Origin: Alcanivoracaceae bacterium
GTDB taxonomy: Bacteria > Pseudomonadota > Gammaproteobacteria > Pseudomonadales > Alcanivoracaceae
NCBI GenBank assembly: GCA_023146255.1
Contig: JAGLCJ010000001.1
Coordinates: forward strand, 1 to 64,000
Direction of reading: 5' to 3'
DNA: 64,000 nt
The notes under the pieces were generated by a model. That model was not told the DNA's origin, did no database searches, and saw nothing but the letters and a program-made list of their open reading frames with translations. The first letter of the stretch is position 1, and the number at the start of each line of letters is the position of its first letter. A program made the position numbers and the translations under genes. Of the stretch, positions 27,383 to 36,122 are shown one piece after another.

Positions 27383-27852
27383 GAGGCGAGTTGCAATTCC
27401 TCTTCCGAGCTGGTGGCGCGCTTGAACAGCTCCTCGGCGGAGCGGGCGTCACGCAGCTGCTGACGGAAGCCGGCCTCGTTGAACAGGGCAGCAAGATGAC
27501 TAAGAGTCTTCAGATGTTGTTCCGGATTGTTCTCGGGCACCAGCAGGACAAACACCAGATCCACCGGTTTGCTGTCGATGCTTTCAAAATCGATTGGCTG
27601 CTCAAGTTGCAGCAGCAGGCCGGTTGGGGCCTGACAGCTGGCAAGCCGGCAGTGGGGGATGGCAATGCCTTCCCCGATGCCGGTACTGCCGAGCCGTTCG
27701 CGAGCCACCAGCGCATCAAAGATCTGCTGCTCGGAGAGGTCCTTGCAGGTTGCTGCGGCCATCTGTGCCGCCTGATCCAGCAGTCTTTTCTTGCTGACAC
27801 CCTGAACCTGGAAATGGGTGCGTTCCGGGGTTAGCAGCTCGCGTACTCTCAT
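27379..27852 (-). CDS. ptsN: Nitrogen-regulatory PTS EIIA component
   Basis: EIIANtr accepts phosphate from NPr and regulates K+ transport, sigma-54 related functions and other targets by protein contact. The phosphorylated His is H67 in GEGIAIPHCR. ATG 27852 gives 157 residues starting MRVRELLTP, as in the family. A TTG at 27864 would add four residues. Neither start has a clear Shine-Dalgarno, so coupling to hpf is likely. Confidence 0.94.
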   Translation of the reverse strand: MRVRELLTPERTHFQVQGVSKKRLLDQAAQMAAATCKDLSEQQIFDALVARERLGSTGIGEGIAIPHCRLASCQAPTGLLLQLEQPIDFESIDSKPVDLVFVLLVPENNPEQHLKTLSHLAALFNEAGFRQQLRDARSAEELFKRATSSEEELQLAS

Positions 27853-27860
27853 GATGATGT

Positions 27861-28160
27861 TCAATGTCCGTGTTGGCGGCTCACCGATTTTTCCTTGTGC
27901 TTCAGGATCTGTCGGTCGAGCTTGTCGGTGAGCAGGTCAATGGCGGCATACATGTCGCCGGCTTCGGCGGTGGCGAACAGCTCGCCGCCGGTGATGCGGA
28001 TGGTGGATTCTGCCTTGTGGGTGTTCGGTTCCGGAGACAGGATCACGTGAATGCTGGTGATATGGTCGAAGTGGCGTTCCAGGCGAGTGAATTTTTCGTT
28101 GACGTATTGGCGCAGGGCGTCAGTGATATCCAGGTGATGTCCGCTGATATTAATTTGCAT
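27861..28160 (-). CDS. hpf: Short-form ribosome hibernation promoting factor
   Basis: A 99-residue protein of the HPF/YfiA family that binds the 30S decoding region and promotes 100S ribosome dimers in stationary phase. It is the short form, lacking the C-terminal dimerisation domain of long HPF. AGGAG lies 6 bases before ATG 28160. It sits directly after rpoN, the widely conserved order. Confidence 0.94.
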   Translation of the reverse strand: MQINISGHHLDITDALRQYVNEKFTRLERHFDHITSIHVILSPEPNTHKAESTIRITGGELFATAEAGDMYAAIDLLTDKLDRQILKHKEKSVSRQHGH

Positions 28161-28201
28161 GACGGGCTCCTCTTCCTGCCAGGGGTTAACCGGCTTTCCA
28201 G

Positions 28202-29680
28202 TCAGACCAGACGCTTGCGATCACTGGAGGCCGGAATGCGCATCGCCTCCCGGTATTTGGCGACGGTGCGGCGGGCGACCTGAATACCCTGCTCGTTGAG
28301 CAAATCGGCCAGTTTGTTGTCACTGAGCGGTTTGCGGGCATCCTCGGCCGCGACCAGCTTCTTGATAATGGCACGAATGGCGGTGCTTGAACATTCACCG
28401 CCGCCGTCTGTGCCCACATGACTGGAGAAAAAGTATTTCAGTTCGAACACCCCCTTCGGGGTATGCATGTATTTCTGGTTGGTGACCCGGGAAATGGTCG
28501 ATTCGTGCATCCCCACGGCATCGGCAATCTCGGCCAGTACCAGCGGCTTCATGGCTTCCTCGCCATACTCGAAGAAGCCCTGCTGGACCTCGACGATCCG
28601 GGTTGCCACTTTGAGCAGGGTTTCGTTGCGGCTCTGCAGGCTTTTCAGGAACCACTTGGCCTCCTGCAGCTGGGCCTTCAGGTAACTGCCATCTTCTTCA
28701 CGGCGGGTATGGCGGATCATCCCGGCGTAATGGTCGTTGATGCGGACCTTTGGCATGGACTCCGGGTTCAGCTCCACCAGCCAGCGCTTGCCGCGACGTG
28801 ATACCACCACATCCGGCACCACATATTCCGGGTTGCTGTCGCTGACCAGCTCGCCCGGTGCCGGGTTCAGGCCGCGGATTAACCGCATTACCTCGGAGAG
28901 CTGCTCGTCGGCCAGATTCATGCGCCGGCGCAGGGTGTCAAAGTCGCGTGATTCGAGCAGGTTGATGTGCTGGTTGACCAGCTGCAGTGCCTGCCGTCGC
29001 CATGGCGTTTCCTCGTCCAGCATGTTCAGCTGGATGCTCAGGCACTCGGTCAGGCTTCTTGCCGCCACGCCGGGCGGATCGAAGTGCTGCAGCAAGTGAA
29101 GCACGGCAATGATTTCATCGTCTTCCGGGAACAGCGGGTCATCCGGGCGCAGATTCAATGGCTGCACTGCAGCACGGATGTCATCAAGGCTGTCGGTCAG
29201 GTAGCCGCGCTCGTCGAGGGCGTCAATGATGGCTTCGGCGATGGCATTATCGGCATCGCTCAAATGGGTCAGGTTAAGCTGCCAGAGCAGGTGTTGCTGG
29301 AACGATTCCGGCGTGCTGCTGCGTGCTTCCCAGCTGTCGCCGTCCTCGTCGGTGCCACTGCCGGCGCTGCTGCCGGTGCTGCTGCCGGGGTAAATATCGT
29401 CCCAGTCGGTGTCCACCCGCAGGTCATCGTCAAAATGATCGGTGGCGTCGAGGTCCAGTTCCTCGTGATCCTTGTCGGCGCTGGCGGGCGGCTCCGCCTC
29501 GGCATCACTACTGAAGCTGTCGCCCTCATCTTCCAGTTCCAGCAGCGGGTTGGATTCCACCGTGTCCTGGATCTCCTGACGTAAATCGAGCGCAGACAAT
29601 TGCAGCAGGCGAATAGCCTGCTGCAACTGGGGGGTCATTTTCAGCTGTTGGCCAAGCTGGAGGTGAAGGCCCTGCTTCAT
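28202..29680 (-). CDS. rpoN: RNA polymerase sigma-54 factor
   Basis: Sigma-54, 492 residues, needed for transcription from -24/-12 promoters with enhancer-binding proteins. The Gln/Leu-rich region I (MKQGLHLQLGQQLKMTPQLQ) opens the protein. A long acidic region II covers about residues 50-115. The RpoN box ARRTVAKYREA lies near the C-terminus. ATG 29680 gives the family N-terminus; a frame running up to 29734 is spurious. 114 bp separate it from lptB. Confidence 0.96.
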   Translation of the reverse strand: MKQGLHLQLGQQLKMTPQLQQAIRLLQLSALDLRQEIQDTVESNPLLELEDEGDSFSSDAEAEPPASADKDHEELDLDATDHFDDDLRVDTDWDDIYPGSSTGSSAGSGTDEDGDSWEARSSTPESFQQHLLWQLNLTHLSDADNAIAEAIIDALDERGYLTDSLDDIRAAVQPLNLRPDDPLFPEDDEIIAVLHLLQHFDPPGVAARSLTECLSIQLNMLDEETPWRRQALQLVNQHINLLESRDFDTLRRRMNLADEQLSEVMRLIRGLNPAPGELVSDSNPEYVVPDVVVSRRGKRWLVELNPESMPKVRINDHYAGMIRHTRREEDGSYLKAQLQEAKWFLKSLQSRNETLLKVATRIVEVQQGFFEYGEEAMKPLVLAEIADAVGMHESTISRVTNQKYMHTPKGVFELKYFFSSHVGTDGGGECSSTAIRAIIKKLVAAEDARKPLSDNKLADLLNEQGIQVARRTVAKYREAMRIPASSDRKRLV

Positions 29681-29794
29681 GACTGCGACACTGTCCGAAG
29701 TGACATCATGGCGGGCAGCATAGCAGTAACGCAATTTTCATGCCTATTCTTGAATGTGGCTCGCTGTTGTAGTAGCCACATTCAGAAAAGGGGC

Positions 29795-30520
29795 TTAGAG
29801 ACGGAAGTCAGCACCCAGATAAACGTCCCGGACCTGCTGGTTGGCCAGCACCGTATGGGCATCACCGTCGGCAATAATATGGCCGGCGGAAACGATATAG
29901 GCGGTGTCACAGATATCCAGCGTTTCGCGGACATTGTGGTCGGTAATCAGCACGCCGATGCCGCGCTCCTTGAGGTGGCGGATGATGCCCTTGATGTCAT
30001 TGACCGAGATCGGGTCAACCCCGGCAAAGGGTTCATCCAGCAGCATGAAAGCCGGATCGCTGGCCAGACCGCGGGCAATTTCCGCGCGCCGCCGTTCGCC
30101 ACCGGACAGGCTCATGCCGAGGCTGTTGCGCAGATGGGCGATGTGAAACTCTTCCAGCAGCTGTTCCATCCGCTCGACTCGCTGGGCCCGGCTCAGCTCA
30201 TCGCGGGTTTCCAGAATCGCCATGATGTTGTCGGCCACCGACAGGCGCCGGAAGATGCTGGCCTCCTGCGGCAGATAACCGATACCGCGGCGGGCGCGGC
30301 CATGCATCGGCAGCCGGGTAATGTCCTGACCATTGATGGTGATGCGCCCGGCATCGGCGGCCACCAGCCCGACAATCATGTAAAAACAGGTGGTCTTGCC
30401 GGCGCCATTCGGGCCGAGCAGACCGACCACGCTGCCGGATTCCACCTCGATGGACACATCCTCGATGATGCGCCGGCCCTTGTAGCTCTTGGCCAGATGT
30501 TCTGCGCGCAGCAGGGTCAT
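29795..30520 (-). CDS. lptB: LPS export ABC transporter ATP-binding protein LptB
   Basis: Cytoplasmic ATPase dimer that powers LptFG; 241 residues. Walker A is GPNGAGKT at 36-43, the ABC signature is LSGGERRR, and Walker B is MLLDEP. It overlaps lptA by 4 bp. Confidence 0.97.
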   Translation of the reverse strand: MTLLRAEHLAKSYKGRRIIEDVSIEVESGSVVGLLGPNGAGKTTCFYMIVGLVAADAGRITINGQDITRLPMHGRARRGIGYLPQEASIFRRLSVADNIMAILETRDELSRAQRVERMEQLLEEFHIAHLRNSLGMSLSGGERRRAEIARGLASDPAFMLLDEPFAGVDPISVNDIKGIIRHLKERGIGVLITDHNVRETLDICDTAYIVSAGHIIADGDAHTVLANQQVRDVYLGADFRL

Positions 30521-31041
30521 GGGGCAGTTACTCCGTCTTCAGCAGGGATGACCAGCCGGATGCGGCCGTCGCCATCGCCGTCGTCATCACCACCGCGGGC
30601 GCTGATACGCCGGCTGTCCAGTTCGTACACCAGCTCGGCACCCTCGAAGGTGCGGCCGAGGTGATTGATACGAGCCTGTTTTGACAGCAGGATGCGGCGG
30701 CCTTCGATGTCATACACCAGCTTGCCGGCGCGGGCGCTGAGGTCGCCACCATCGAGCAATTCAACCGGATTGCCGGTGGCCTCGACCTTGCTTGGCTTGC
30801 CGTTTTTCAGGGTAATTTCGATGCGGTCCGCCTTGAGTGAGCGCTGACCCTGAATCAGTTCGGCATTGCCTTCATACAGGCCGGTGCCTTCCTGCTGACT
30901 GAGGGTGGCGCGATCAGCGCGCAGCACGATTTCGCTCTCGCTGGGCAGACTTTCACTGGGTACGGCCTCGGCACCAACATGGGTAATCAGCAGCAGGGCG
31001 GTCAGGCCAGCCAGACGGCGGATGTCAGAGATCGACGGCAT
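30517..31041 (-). CDS. lptA: LPS transport periplasmic protein LptA
   Basis: Beta-jellyroll protein whose oligomers bridge LptC and the outer-membrane LptD across the periplasm. From ATG 31041 it has 174 residues: a signal peptide (about 1-26, RRLAGLTALLLITHVGAEA) and an OstA-like domain. Near the C-terminus is an unusual acidic run, GGDDDGDGDG (about 155-164), not part of the conserved fold. Its start overlaps lptC by 17 bp. Confidence 0.93.
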   Translation of the reverse strand: MPSISDIRRLAGLTALLLITHVGAEAVPSESLPSESEIVLRADRATLSQQEGTGLYEGNAELIQGQRSLKADRIEITLKNGKPSKVEATGNPVELLDGGDLSARAGKLVYDIEGRRILLSKQARINHLGRTFEGAELVYELDSRRISARGGDDDGDGDGRIRLVIPAEDGVTAP

Positions 31042-31576
31042 AACGGGTCTCCACTCCCTGCTGCATATTGAGCTTGCCGGCAGCAATATCGGCATTCAGT
31101 TTCCCGGCTCGGGTATGGCCGCCGGGATGTCGGATGTCGACGGCCTCCGGCAGCTCAAGGCGTTGTTCACGGACATGGTAGAGCAGTCGCGCGGTCTTCA
31201 GTACCACTGCGGAAGGACCATCCAGACGCGCCTCGACGCTGCCCTCCAGCAACAGGCTGCGGTTGTCCTGATCAACCTTGCCGCTGGCGGCGGTCACCTG
31301 CCAGGTTTCACGGCTGGTATGCAGCTCCAGTCTGGGCTCCTCCAGCAGCGTGGCGCCGGCTCGCTCAAGGTGTTCAATACGGCTGGCGATGACCCGGTAT
31401 TCGAGATTACCCGCTTCATCATAGGTGCTGAGGTTAGCGCCGGTAAGAATGATGTCCGGGGCATTGCTGCTATCGGTTTCCGGTTTGACCCGGACATGAT
31501 CCAGTTCATTGAGCAACATCAGCACCAGCAGGCCCACCACCAGAATGCCGGCGATACTGAGAAAGCCCTGACGCAT
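31025..31576 (-). CDS. lptC: LPS export system protein LptC
   Basis: Bitopic protein that takes LPS from LptB2FG and hands it to LptA. It has 183 residues with one N-terminal helix (about 5-23, LSIAGILVVGLLVLMLLNEL) and a periplasmic jellyroll. ATG 31576 overlaps the kdsC stop (TGATG); GTG 31579 is one codon earlier. Confidence 0.93.
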   Translation of the reverse strand: MRQGFLSIAGILVVGLLVLMLLNELDHVRVKPETDSSNAPDIILTGANLSTYDEAGNLEYRVIASRIEHLERAGATLLEEPRLELHTSRETWQVTAASGKVDQDNRSLLLEGSVEARLDGPSAVVLKTARLLYHVREQRLELPEAVDIRHPGGHTRAGKLNADIAAGKLNMQQGVETRYAVDL

Positions 31577-32106
31577 CACGGTTGCAGGGCTCCGCGGGCA
31601 TCAAGAATAAAATCGCAGATTTCCCGCACCGCGCCTTCACCGCCGCGTGCGTCGCTGATCAGATCAGCCACCGCTTTGGCGGACTGATGTGCGTTCGGCA
31701 CCGAAAACGCCAGCGCCGACCATTCCAGTGCCGGCACGTCCGGCAGATCATCGCCGGCATAACCACAGGCGCTCGATTCCAGCCCCAGTTCGCTGGCCAG
31801 CGCTGTCAGTGCCACGCCCTTGTCCTCGCGGCCCTGAATCACGTGGCGAATGCCCAGCTCGCCAGCGCGGCGCAGCACCATCTCCGAACGCCGGCCGGTA
31901 ATCAGGGCAACTTCAATGCCAGCCCCGGCAAGCATCTTCAGGCCATGGCCATCGAGGGTGTGAAACGCCTTCAGCATTTCGCCATCGGCGCCGTACCAGA
32001 GCCGGCCATCGGTGAGGATGCCATCGACATCAAAGGCCATCAGTTTCAGGCGCCGGGCGCTGGCGCGTAGAGCCAGCATCGACACGGAAGCATCACGCAA
32101 TTGCAT
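31576..32106 (-). CDS. kdsC: 3-deoxy-D-manno-octulosonate 8-phosphate phosphatase
   Basis: HAD-superfamily (C0) phosphatase of 176 residues that makes free Kdo for LPS. The nucleophile motif DVDGILTDG begins at D26, with D28 as the acid/base. ITGR and the distal DDLPD motifs are present. It overlaps kdsD by one base and lptC by one base. Confidence 0.95.
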   Translation of the reverse strand: MQLRDASVSMLALRASARRLKLMAFDVDGILTDGRLWYGADGEMLKAFHTLDGHGLKMLAGAGIEVALITGRRSEMVLRRAGELGIRHVIQGREDKGVALTALASELGLESSACGYAGDDLPDVPALEWSALAFSVPNAHQSAKAVADLISDARGGEGAVREICDFILDARGALQP

Positions 32107-33074
32107 CAGACCACTCCCGCTCGCAGCATGTCGTGCATGTTCAGTGCACCAATCGGCCGGTGTTGTTTGTCGCAGACAATCAGGCCATTGATCTTGCGGG
32201 TTTCCATCACCTGCAGCGCTTCCGCTGCAAGGTGACCGCTCTCGATCGTTACCGGATGGCTGCTCATCACCTCGGCAATGGTCGCCTTGCGGACATCGAT
32301 GCCGCGGTCAAGCATGCGGCGCAGATCACCGTCGGTGAAGATTCCGGCGAGCATGCCTTGCTGATCCAGCACCGTGGTCATGCCCAGACCCTTGCGGGTC
32401 ATCTCCAGCAGCGCCTCGGCCAGGCTGGCGCTCACCGGCACCGTTGGCAGGCGCTCGCCGCTGTGCATGACATCGTCCACCGATAGCAGCAGGCGACGAC
32501 CCAGCGCGCCGCCCGGGTGCGACAGGGCGAAATCCTCGGCGGTAAAGCCGCGCGCTTCCAGCAGGGCGATGGCGAGGGCGTCGCCCATGGCCAGCGCCGC
32601 GGTGGTGCTCGAGGTCGGCGCCAGATTCAGCGGGCAGGCCTCCTCTCGGGCGCTGACATGCAGATGCACGTCGGCAAGGCGGGCGAGGGTAGAGTCCGGC
32701 CGCCCGGTCATGCCTATCAGAATCGCGCCCTTGCGTTTGATCACCGGCAGGATGGTCAGCACCTCGGCGGTCTCGCCGGAATTGGATAGCGCGATCACTG
32801 CATCGTCACTGGTAATCATGCCCAGATCGCCGTGCGAGGCCTCGGCCGGGTGGACAAAGAAAGAGGGAGTGCCGGTGCTGGCCAGAGTGGCAGCGATCTT
32901 GTTGCCGATATGGCCGGATTTGCCCATACCGGTGACGATCACCCGGCCGCGGCAGGCCAGCAGATGCTCGCAGGCCGCTGTGAAGCTGCCGTCCACCGAG
33001 GCAATCAGCTCTGTCAGCGTCCGTGCTTCCAGTTCCAGCACGCGCCGGGCAACGGCAATAAAATCCTGACTCAT
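32106..33074 (-). CDS. kdsD: D-arabinose 5-phosphate isomerase
   Basis: Converts ribulose 5-phosphate to arabinose 5-phosphate, the first step of Kdo synthesis. The 322 residues contain a SIS domain (about 35-175, GMGKSGHIGNKIAATLASTG) and two CBS domains (about 205-320). GAGGAG precedes ATG 33074. It is the first gene of kdsD-kdsC-lptC-lptA-lptB(-rpoN...). E. coli has yrbG and the mlaFEDCB promoter upstream; here mlaC is divergent instead. Confidence 0.95.
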   Translation of the reverse strand: MSQDFIAVARRVLELEARTLTELIASVDGSFTAACEHLLACRGRVIVTGMGKSGHIGNKIAATLASTGTPSFFVHPAEASHGDLGMITSDDAVIALSNSGETAEVLTILPVIKRKGAILIGMTGRPDSTLARLADVHLHVSAREEACPLNLAPTSSTTAALAMGDALAIALLEARGFTAEDFALSHPGGALGRRLLLSVDDVMHSGERLPTVPVSASLAEALLEMTRKGLGMTTVLDQQGMLAGIFTDGDLRRMLDRGIDVRKATIAEVMSSHPVTIESGHLAAEALQVMETRKINGLIVCDKQHRPIGALNMHDMLRAGVV

Positions 33075-33100
33075 GACGTCTCCTCGACCAATGGCCGGCG

Positions 33101-33106
33101 ATTATA
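33101..33106 (-). promoter_or_regulatory. Possible -10 box of the kdsD operon
   Basis: Read on the minus strand this is TATAAT, a perfect -10 consensus, 27 bases before the kdsD ATG. No good -35 is visible at the right spacing, so the promoter is tentative. Confidence 0.4.
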
Positions 33107-33204
33107 CATGCTGTGGCGCCTGCCGCTGCAGGGAACCTTGTCCCGCAGGCCGTTTCAAACCGATACTTGCCGCCACTGATGCCGGACACCGAGGAGATTG
33201 CGCC

Positions 33205-33858
33205 ATGCTGAGATTGCTGACTGTGCTGTTTGCGGCGCTGTTGTTCACATCCGCCGCCCAGGCCACGGCCTCGGGGCAGGACCCGCACGCCATGCTGGAG
33301 ACGGCCATAGACCGCATGACCCAGCGGATTGATCAGGAGCGCGACAGGCTCAAGGAAGACGAGCACTACGCTCGCAAGGTGGTCAATGAAGAGCTGGAAG
33401 GGCTGGTCGACTTCCGCCGCATTACCCAGCTGGTGATGGGCAACTGGTTTGCCCCCTCCAGCCGCGAGCAGAAACTGAAGTTCCTTGAAGTGTTCCGGGC
33501 CAGTCTGGTCAACACCTATGCCTCCGGCCTGACCCTGTATGAAGGTCAGGAAGTGCGGGTATTGCCGGCCCAGGAAGGCGATGTCAAAGCCGGTCGGGCC
33601 CGGGTTCGCACCGAGATCCAGACTGCCAGCGGCAAGATCGTGCCGGTATTCTTCAGCCTCTATCAGGGCAAGGAAGGCAACTGGCTGGTCGAGAATGTGA
33701 TCGTTAACGGCCTCAATCTGGGCAGCACCTTCCGTACCCAGTTCGAACAGTCGGCGCAGCAGTACGGTGGTGATCTTGATCAGGTGATCGCCAACTGGTC
33801 GTCGGAAATCGAGGTCGAGACCGCTGAGGGTCCGGCCGAGGCCGCGGCTGCACAGTAA
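33205..33858 (+). CDS. mlaC: Phospholipid-binding protein MlaC
   Basis: Periplasmic shuttle of the Mla pathway, carrying phospholipids between the outer-membrane MlaA-porin complex and inner-membrane MlaFEDB. It has 217 residues: a signal peptide (1-22, cleavage near AQA) and one MlaC/Tol_Tol_Ttg2 domain. GAGGAG lies 8 bases before ATG 33205. Odd feature: the usual upstream mlaF, mlaE and mlaD and downstream mlaB are absent, leaving only mlaC-ibaG-murA. The Ala-rich C-terminal tail is not conserved. Confidence 0.93.
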   Translation: MLRLLTVLFAALLFTSAAQATASGQDPHAMLETAIDRMTQRIDQERDRLKEDEHYARKVVNEELEGLVDFRRITQLVMGNWFAPSSREQKLKFLEVFRASLVNTYASGLTLYEGQEVRVLPAQEGDVKAGRARVRTEIQTASGKIVPVFFSLYQGKEGNWLVENVIVNGLNLGSTFRTQFEQSAQQYGGDLDQVIANWSSEIEVETAEGPAEAAAAQ

Positions 33859-33927
33859 CCGCGCGGCCGGCCTGATTTTTGCCGGCAAACCCCGTACAAT
33901 CGGCGCCTTTCCCGAGCAGGAGTCCGC

Positions 33928-34185
33928 ATGACCCCGGAAGATGTGAAAGCGCTGGTGGAGGCCGGTATCGCCGGTGCTGATGTTGCCGTACAGGGCAGCG
34001 GTAACAAGTTTGGTATCCGCGTGGTGTCCGAGGCGTTCGCCGGGCTGATGCCGGTGAAGCGTCAGCAGCTGGTATTTGCCTGTCTGACCGCCTGCCTGGC
34101 CGATGGCAGCATCCACGCCGTGGATCCCCTGCAAACCTATACCCCGGACGAGTGGCAGCGCGCCAATCGTCTCGGCATTGCCTGA
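33928..34185 (+). CDS. ibaG: BolA-family protein IbaG
   Basis: Small 85-residue BolA/YrbA protein that pairs with monothiol glutaredoxins in iron-sulfur handling. The conserved FVxxxF-like core is seen as VVSEAFAGLMPVKRQQLVFACL (about 31-52, only part quoted here as a region). It lies 69 bp after mlaC and 20 bp before murA, its normal place. Confidence 0.92.
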   Translation: MTPEDVKALVEAGIAGADVAVQGSGNKFGIRVVSEAFAGLMPVKRQQLVFACLTACLADGSIHAVDPLQTYTPDEWQRANRLGIA

Positions 34186-34205
34186 TTCCCCGAGGACACA
34201 CCCGG

Positions 34206-35468
34206 ATGGACAAACTGATTATTACCGGCGGCAAGCGCCTTGATGGCGAAATCCGTATTTCCGGTTCGAAAAACTCGTCGCTGCCGATTCTGGCAGCGAC
34301 CTTGTTGTCCGATACTCCGACCACGGTCGGTAACCTGCCGCACCTGCAGGACGTCACCACCCTGATCGAACTGCTTGGCCGCATGGGCGTGCGACTGGTA
34401 ATTGATGACCAGATGCGCGTTGAAGTCGACGCCACCACCATTCAGGAATTGCACGCGCCATATGAGCTGGTAAAAACCATGCGCGCCTCGATTCTGGTGC
34501 TTGGCCCGATGCTGGCCCACTTCGGCAAAGCCGTGGTGTCATTGCCCGGTGGCTGCGCCATCGGCAGCAGACCGGTGGATTTGCACCTGCGCGGCTTGCA
34601 GGCCATGGGCGCCAATATTGAAGTCGCCAACGGCTACATCTACGCCAGCGTTAACAAGCGTCTGCATGGTGCCCGTCTGGTGATGGACACCGTTACCGTG
34701 ACCGGCACCGAAAACCTGATGATGGCGGCGTCACTGGCTGACGGCGTCACCTTGATTGAAAACGCCGCGCGCGAGCCGGAAGTGGTTGATCTGGCCAATT
34801 ACCTCAACAAGATGGGCGCGAAAGTGTCCGGCGCCGGCACCGACACCATCACCATCGAAGGCGTGTCTTCGTTACACGGTGCAGAGCACAACGTGATTCC
34901 GGATCGCATTGAAACCGGCACTTACCTGATTGCTGCCGCCGCCACTGGTGGTCGCATCAAGCTCAAGGACACCGCGCCGCACTTGCTCGACGCCACCTTG
35001 CAGAAACTGCAGGAAGCCGGCGCGAAAATTACCTGCGGCGACGACTGGATTGAGCTCGACATGGAAGGCCGCCGGCCGAAAGCGGTTTCCATGCGCACGG
35101 CGCCGTACCCGGCCATGCCGACGGATATGCAGGCCCAGTTCACCGCCATGAATACCATTGCCGAAGGTACTGGCACCATCGTTGAAACGGTATTTGAAAA
35201 CCGTTTTATGCACGTGCAGGAAATGAACCGCATGGGCGCCAATATCGAAGTGCAGGGCAACACCGCCATCTGCCGCGGTGTCGAGAAGCTCACCGGCGCG
35301 CCGGTGATGGCCACCGATCTGCGAGCGTCTGCGTCATTGGTGATTGCTGCTCTGGTGGCCAGTGGCGATACCGTGGTCGATCGCATTTACCACATCGATC
35401 GCGGTTACGAATGCATTGAGGAAAAACTGCAATCCCTTGGCGCCACCATTCGCCGGGTACCGGGTTAA
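34206..35468 (+). CDS. murA: UDP-N-acetylglucosamine 1-carboxyvinyltransferase
   Basis: First committed enzyme of peptidoglycan synthesis, adding enolpyruvate to UDP-GlcNAc. It has 420 residues from ATG 34206, with GAGGA 9 bases upstream. Catalytic residues: K22-N23 in SGSKNS and the fosfomycin-target Cys C117 in GGCAIGSRP. A frame open from 34152 is an extension into ibaG and not real. Confidence 0.97.
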   Translation: MDKLIITGGKRLDGEIRISGSKNSSLPILAATLLSDTPTTVGNLPHLQDVTTLIELLGRMGVRLVIDDQMRVEVDATTIQELHAPYELVKTMRASILVLGPMLAHFGKAVVSLPGGCAIGSRPVDLHLRGLQAMGANIEVANGYIYASVNKRLHGARLVMDTVTVTGTENLMMAASLADGVTLIENAAREPEVVDLANYLNKMGAKVSGAGTDTITIEGVSSLHGAEHNVIPDRIETGTYLIAAAATGGRIKLKDTAPHLLDATLQKLQEAGAKITCGDDWIELDMEGRRPKAVSMRTAPYPAMPTDMQAQFTAMNTIAEGTGTIVETVFENRFMHVQEMNRMGANIEVQGNTAICRGVEKLTGAPVMATDLRASASLVIAALVASGDTVVDRIYHIDRGYECIEEKLQSLGATIRRVPG

Positions 35469-35471
35469 CAC

Positions 35472-36122
35472 ATGTCTGCCAAACCGCTGACCATCGCCCT
35501 GTCGAAAGGGCGCATCCTGAAAGAAACCCTGCCGCTGCTGGAAGCGGCAGGGATTCGTTTGCTGGAAGATCCGGAGTCATCACGCAAGCTGATTTTTGAT
35601 ACCAGCCGCGATGACGTGAAGATCATCATTATTCGCGCCACCGATGTGCCGCCGTATCTGCAATATGGCGGCGCCGATATCGGCGTGGCCGGCAAGGATG
35701 TGTTGATGGAGCATGGCGCCGACGGCATCTACGAGCCGCTCGACCTGGAAATTGCCCGCTGCAAGCTGATGGTGGCGGCGAAGAAAGATGCGCCGGCGGT
35801 GAATGGCCGTCTGCGGGTGGCCACCAAATTCGTTAATATCGCCCGGCGCTATTTCGCCAGTCAGGGCGTGCAGGCGGAAGTGATCAAGCTGTACGGCGCC
35901 ATGGAGCTGGCGCCGCTGGTCGGCCTGGCGGATCGCATTGTCGACGTGGTCGATACCGGCAATACCCTGCGCGCCAACGGCCTGGAGCCGACCGAGCTGA
36001 TTGCGCAGATTTCCAGCCGTCTGATTGTTAACCGCGCCAGCATGAAAACCCGCTATGCCGAGATCCAGCCGATTATCGATCTGATCGGTGAAGCGGTGGA
36101 GGCGCGACGGGAAAGCGCATGA
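35472..36122 (+). CDS. hisG: ATP phosphoribosyltransferase, short form
   Basis: First step of histidine synthesis (ATP + PRPP). At 216 residues it is the short HisG, which lacks the C-terminal regulatory domain and requires HisZ as partner. hisZ is not in the window. The family motif LEIARCKLMVAAKK and the phosphate loop VDVVDTGNTLRANGL are present. Starts 3 bp after murA and overlaps hisD by 4 bp. Confidence 0.96.
   Translation: MSAKPLTIALSKGRILKETLPLLEAAGIRLLEDPESSRKLIFDTSRDDVKIIIIRATDVPPYLQYGGADIGVAGKDVLMEHGADGIYEPLDLEIARCKLMVAAKKDAPAVNGRLRVATKFVNIARRYFASQGVQAEVIKLYGAMELAPLVGLADRIVDVVDTGNTLRANGLEPTELIAQISSRLIVNRASMKTRYAEIQPIIDLIGEAVEARRESA

Noticed and set aside
32806..34134. Long open frame (442 codons) on the minus strand over mlaC
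   Set aside because: Antisense to mlaC and part of ibaG, and it runs into kdsD in the wrong frame; mlaC and kdsD are clear family members.
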